Assembly (NCBI GenBank): GCA_026986655.1
Contig: JALSOD010000310.1
Location: forward strand, 1-6,142
Length of the DNA stretch: 6,142 nucleotides
Source of the DNA: Caldifarciminota bacterium
GTDB lineage: Bacteria; Hydrothermota; Hydrothermia; B15-G9; WFZT01
Direction of reading: 5' to 3'
The notes below the pieces were generated by a model. It was not told the DNA's origin, searched no databases, and saw nothing but the letters and a program-made list of their open reading frames with translations. The position numbers and the translations under genes were made by a program. Below, piece by piece: positions 5,336 through 6,142 of this stretch (the stretch's first letter is position 1; each line of letters starts with the position of its first letter).

Positions 5336-6142
5336 TTAAAATTTGCTAACTTCATCGAGCTCAACCATAAGTTCTGGTGGAATGCTGACATCAACGGACC
5401 TAAGATTATCCATCAATTGCTCCACCGTGTTTGCCCCTATAATTGGACTTGTTACGTATGGTTTGTGTAACAACCAGGCAAGCGACACCTGAGCGGTAGT
5501 GGCTCCAAGCTTCCTGGAAACTTCTATAACCTTTTCAAGGATCGCAAACGCTCTGTCATTAAAATATCTTTCCTGAATTGACTTTGCCCTTGCTGACTCT
5601 GGAAGAGGCAGGTTTTTCCTATATTTACCGGTAAGGAAACCTGCAGCAAGAGGAGAATAAGGTATCACCCCAAGGCCGTATTTCTCAACAGCAGGTAACA
5701 CATTTTTTTCAAAATCTTCTCGATCAACAATATTATAGCGGGGCTGGATAGAAACAAATCTCTCAAAATTATGAAGTTCACTTATTAGCATGGCTTGCTC
5801 TATTAGCTGATCACTGAAATTCGACAACCCAATGTAAAGCACCTTACCTTCAGAAATCAGGTCATCAAGGGTTCTGAGTGTTTCCTCCATAGGAGTAGCA
5901 GGGTCAGGCCAGTGCAACTGGTACAAGTCTATAATATCCGTCTTCAATCTTCTCAAACTATCCTCTACAGCTCTCCTGATGTGGTATCTTGATGACCCCT
6001 CACCATTAGGACCATCCCACATCCTACCTCTGACTTTCGTGGCTATAACAACCTGATTCCTTACACCTCTATCTTTTACCCATTCTCCAATTATCTCTTC
6101 TGCAACTCCACCAGGATTTCCCTGAACCCATCTTGAATAAAC
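5336..6142 (-). CDS. Aldo/keto reductase, N-terminus outside the window
   Basis: The last 268 codons of an NAD(P)H-dependent aldo/keto reductase (TIM-barrel family). The frame stays open to the right edge, so the internal ATG at 6022 is not the start. The visible part begins VYSRWVQGNPGGVAEEIIG, which in this family directly follows the D-T-A catalytic Asp. The Tyr at fragment residue 2 is then the catalytic Tyr. Lys36 (in VVIATKV) and His77 (in LYQLHWPD) complete the tetrad, with only the Asp beyond the edge. Other landmarks are SLRRLKTDIIDLY, TLDDLISEGKVLYIGLSNF, PYSPLAAGFLTGKY and, near the end, the cofactor-binding SPIIGANTVEQLMDN (about 232-246). Relatives are about 310-330 residues, so some 45-60 residues are missing. 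It probably reduces aldehydes or ketones in the cytoplasm; the physiological substrate cannot be told. It appears to lead, or be inside, the operon with the DUF3467 and cyclase genes. Confidence 0.95.
   Translation of the reverse strand, partial: VYSRWVQGNPGGVAEEIIGEWVKDRGVRNQVVIATKVRGRMWDGPNGEGSSRYHIRRAVEDSLRRLKTDIIDLYQLHWPDPATPMEETLRTLDDLISEGKVLYIGLSNFSDQLIEQAMLISELHNFERFVSIQPRYNIVDREDFEKNVLPAVEKYGLGVIPYSPLAAGFLTGKYRKNLPLPESARAKSIQERYFNDRAFAILEKVIEVSRKLGATTAQVSLAWLLHKPYVTSPIIGANTVEQLMDNLRSVDVSIPPELMVELDEVSKF

Noticed and set aside
5308..5394. 29-residue N-terminal extension of the DUF3467 protein
   Set aside because: It overlaps the end of the reductase gene and lies upstream of a perfect Shine-Dalgarno site that serves the ATG at 5307.
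5096..5470. 124-codon plus-strand open frame
   Set aside because: It runs antisense to DUF3467 and the end of the reductase, both of which match known families.
6020..6022. ATG at 6022 as the start of the aldo/keto reductase
   Set aside because: The frame stays open to the right edge and encodes conserved family sequence upstream, including the catalytic Tyr and Lys.

Overview
The window looks like a piece of a bacterial chromosome from a respiring organism with a Gram-negative-type envelope. The evidence is secreted multiheme c-type cytochromes, a quinol-oxidising-type cytochrome b, a membrane diguanylate cyclase, strong Shine-Dalgarno sites and readable sigma70-type promoters. The DNA is moderately AT-rich and the proteins are rich in Lys, Glu and Ile. 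That would suit an uncultured, possibly thermophilic lineage, but nothing here fixes the taxonomy. No tRNA, rRNA, CRISPR array, insertion sequence or prophage gene is visible.

Layout, left to right. (a) 1-165, minus: the first 55 codons of a secreted protein whose mature N-terminus resembles a CBM9/glucodextranase-type sugar-binding module. It has its own promoter and Shine-Dalgarno site. (b) 166-578: a gene-free stretch with that promoter, a 14-bp perfect palindrome and a very strong GC-rich hairpin terminator (521-563). (c) 579-1127, minus: a secreted tetraheme cytochrome c of the cytochrome c554 type, with a near-consensus promoter. (d) 1254-2678, minus: a polytopic membrane protein of the DUF2079 family. 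(e) 2718-3566, plus: a compact cytochrome b that joins the b6-like di-heme bundle and the subunit-IV-like part in one 282-residue chain. It is the only plus-strand gene. (f) 3563-6142, minus: a probable three-gene operon of an aldo/keto reductase (5' end outside the window), a 98-aa DUF3467 protein and a membrane-bound GGDEF diguanylate cyclase. The last gene meets the cytochrome b gene tail to tail with a 4-bp stop-codon overlap.

How the parts may work together. The cytochrome b has all four heme-ligand histidines but no Rieske iron-sulfur gene beside it, and its Qo-site PEWY motif reads GPWF. The tetraheme cytochrome c about 1.6 kb away could be an electron partner, but the two are on opposite strands with an unrelated gene between them, so this is inference. 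The diguanylate cyclase has an extracytoplasmic sensor region, an intact GGEEF active site and an intact RxxD inhibitory site, so it should make c-di-GMP under feedback control. The most unusual item is the orphan, minimised cytochrome b. The rest are recognisable families in a loose arrangement, and I see no clear new defence or mobile system.
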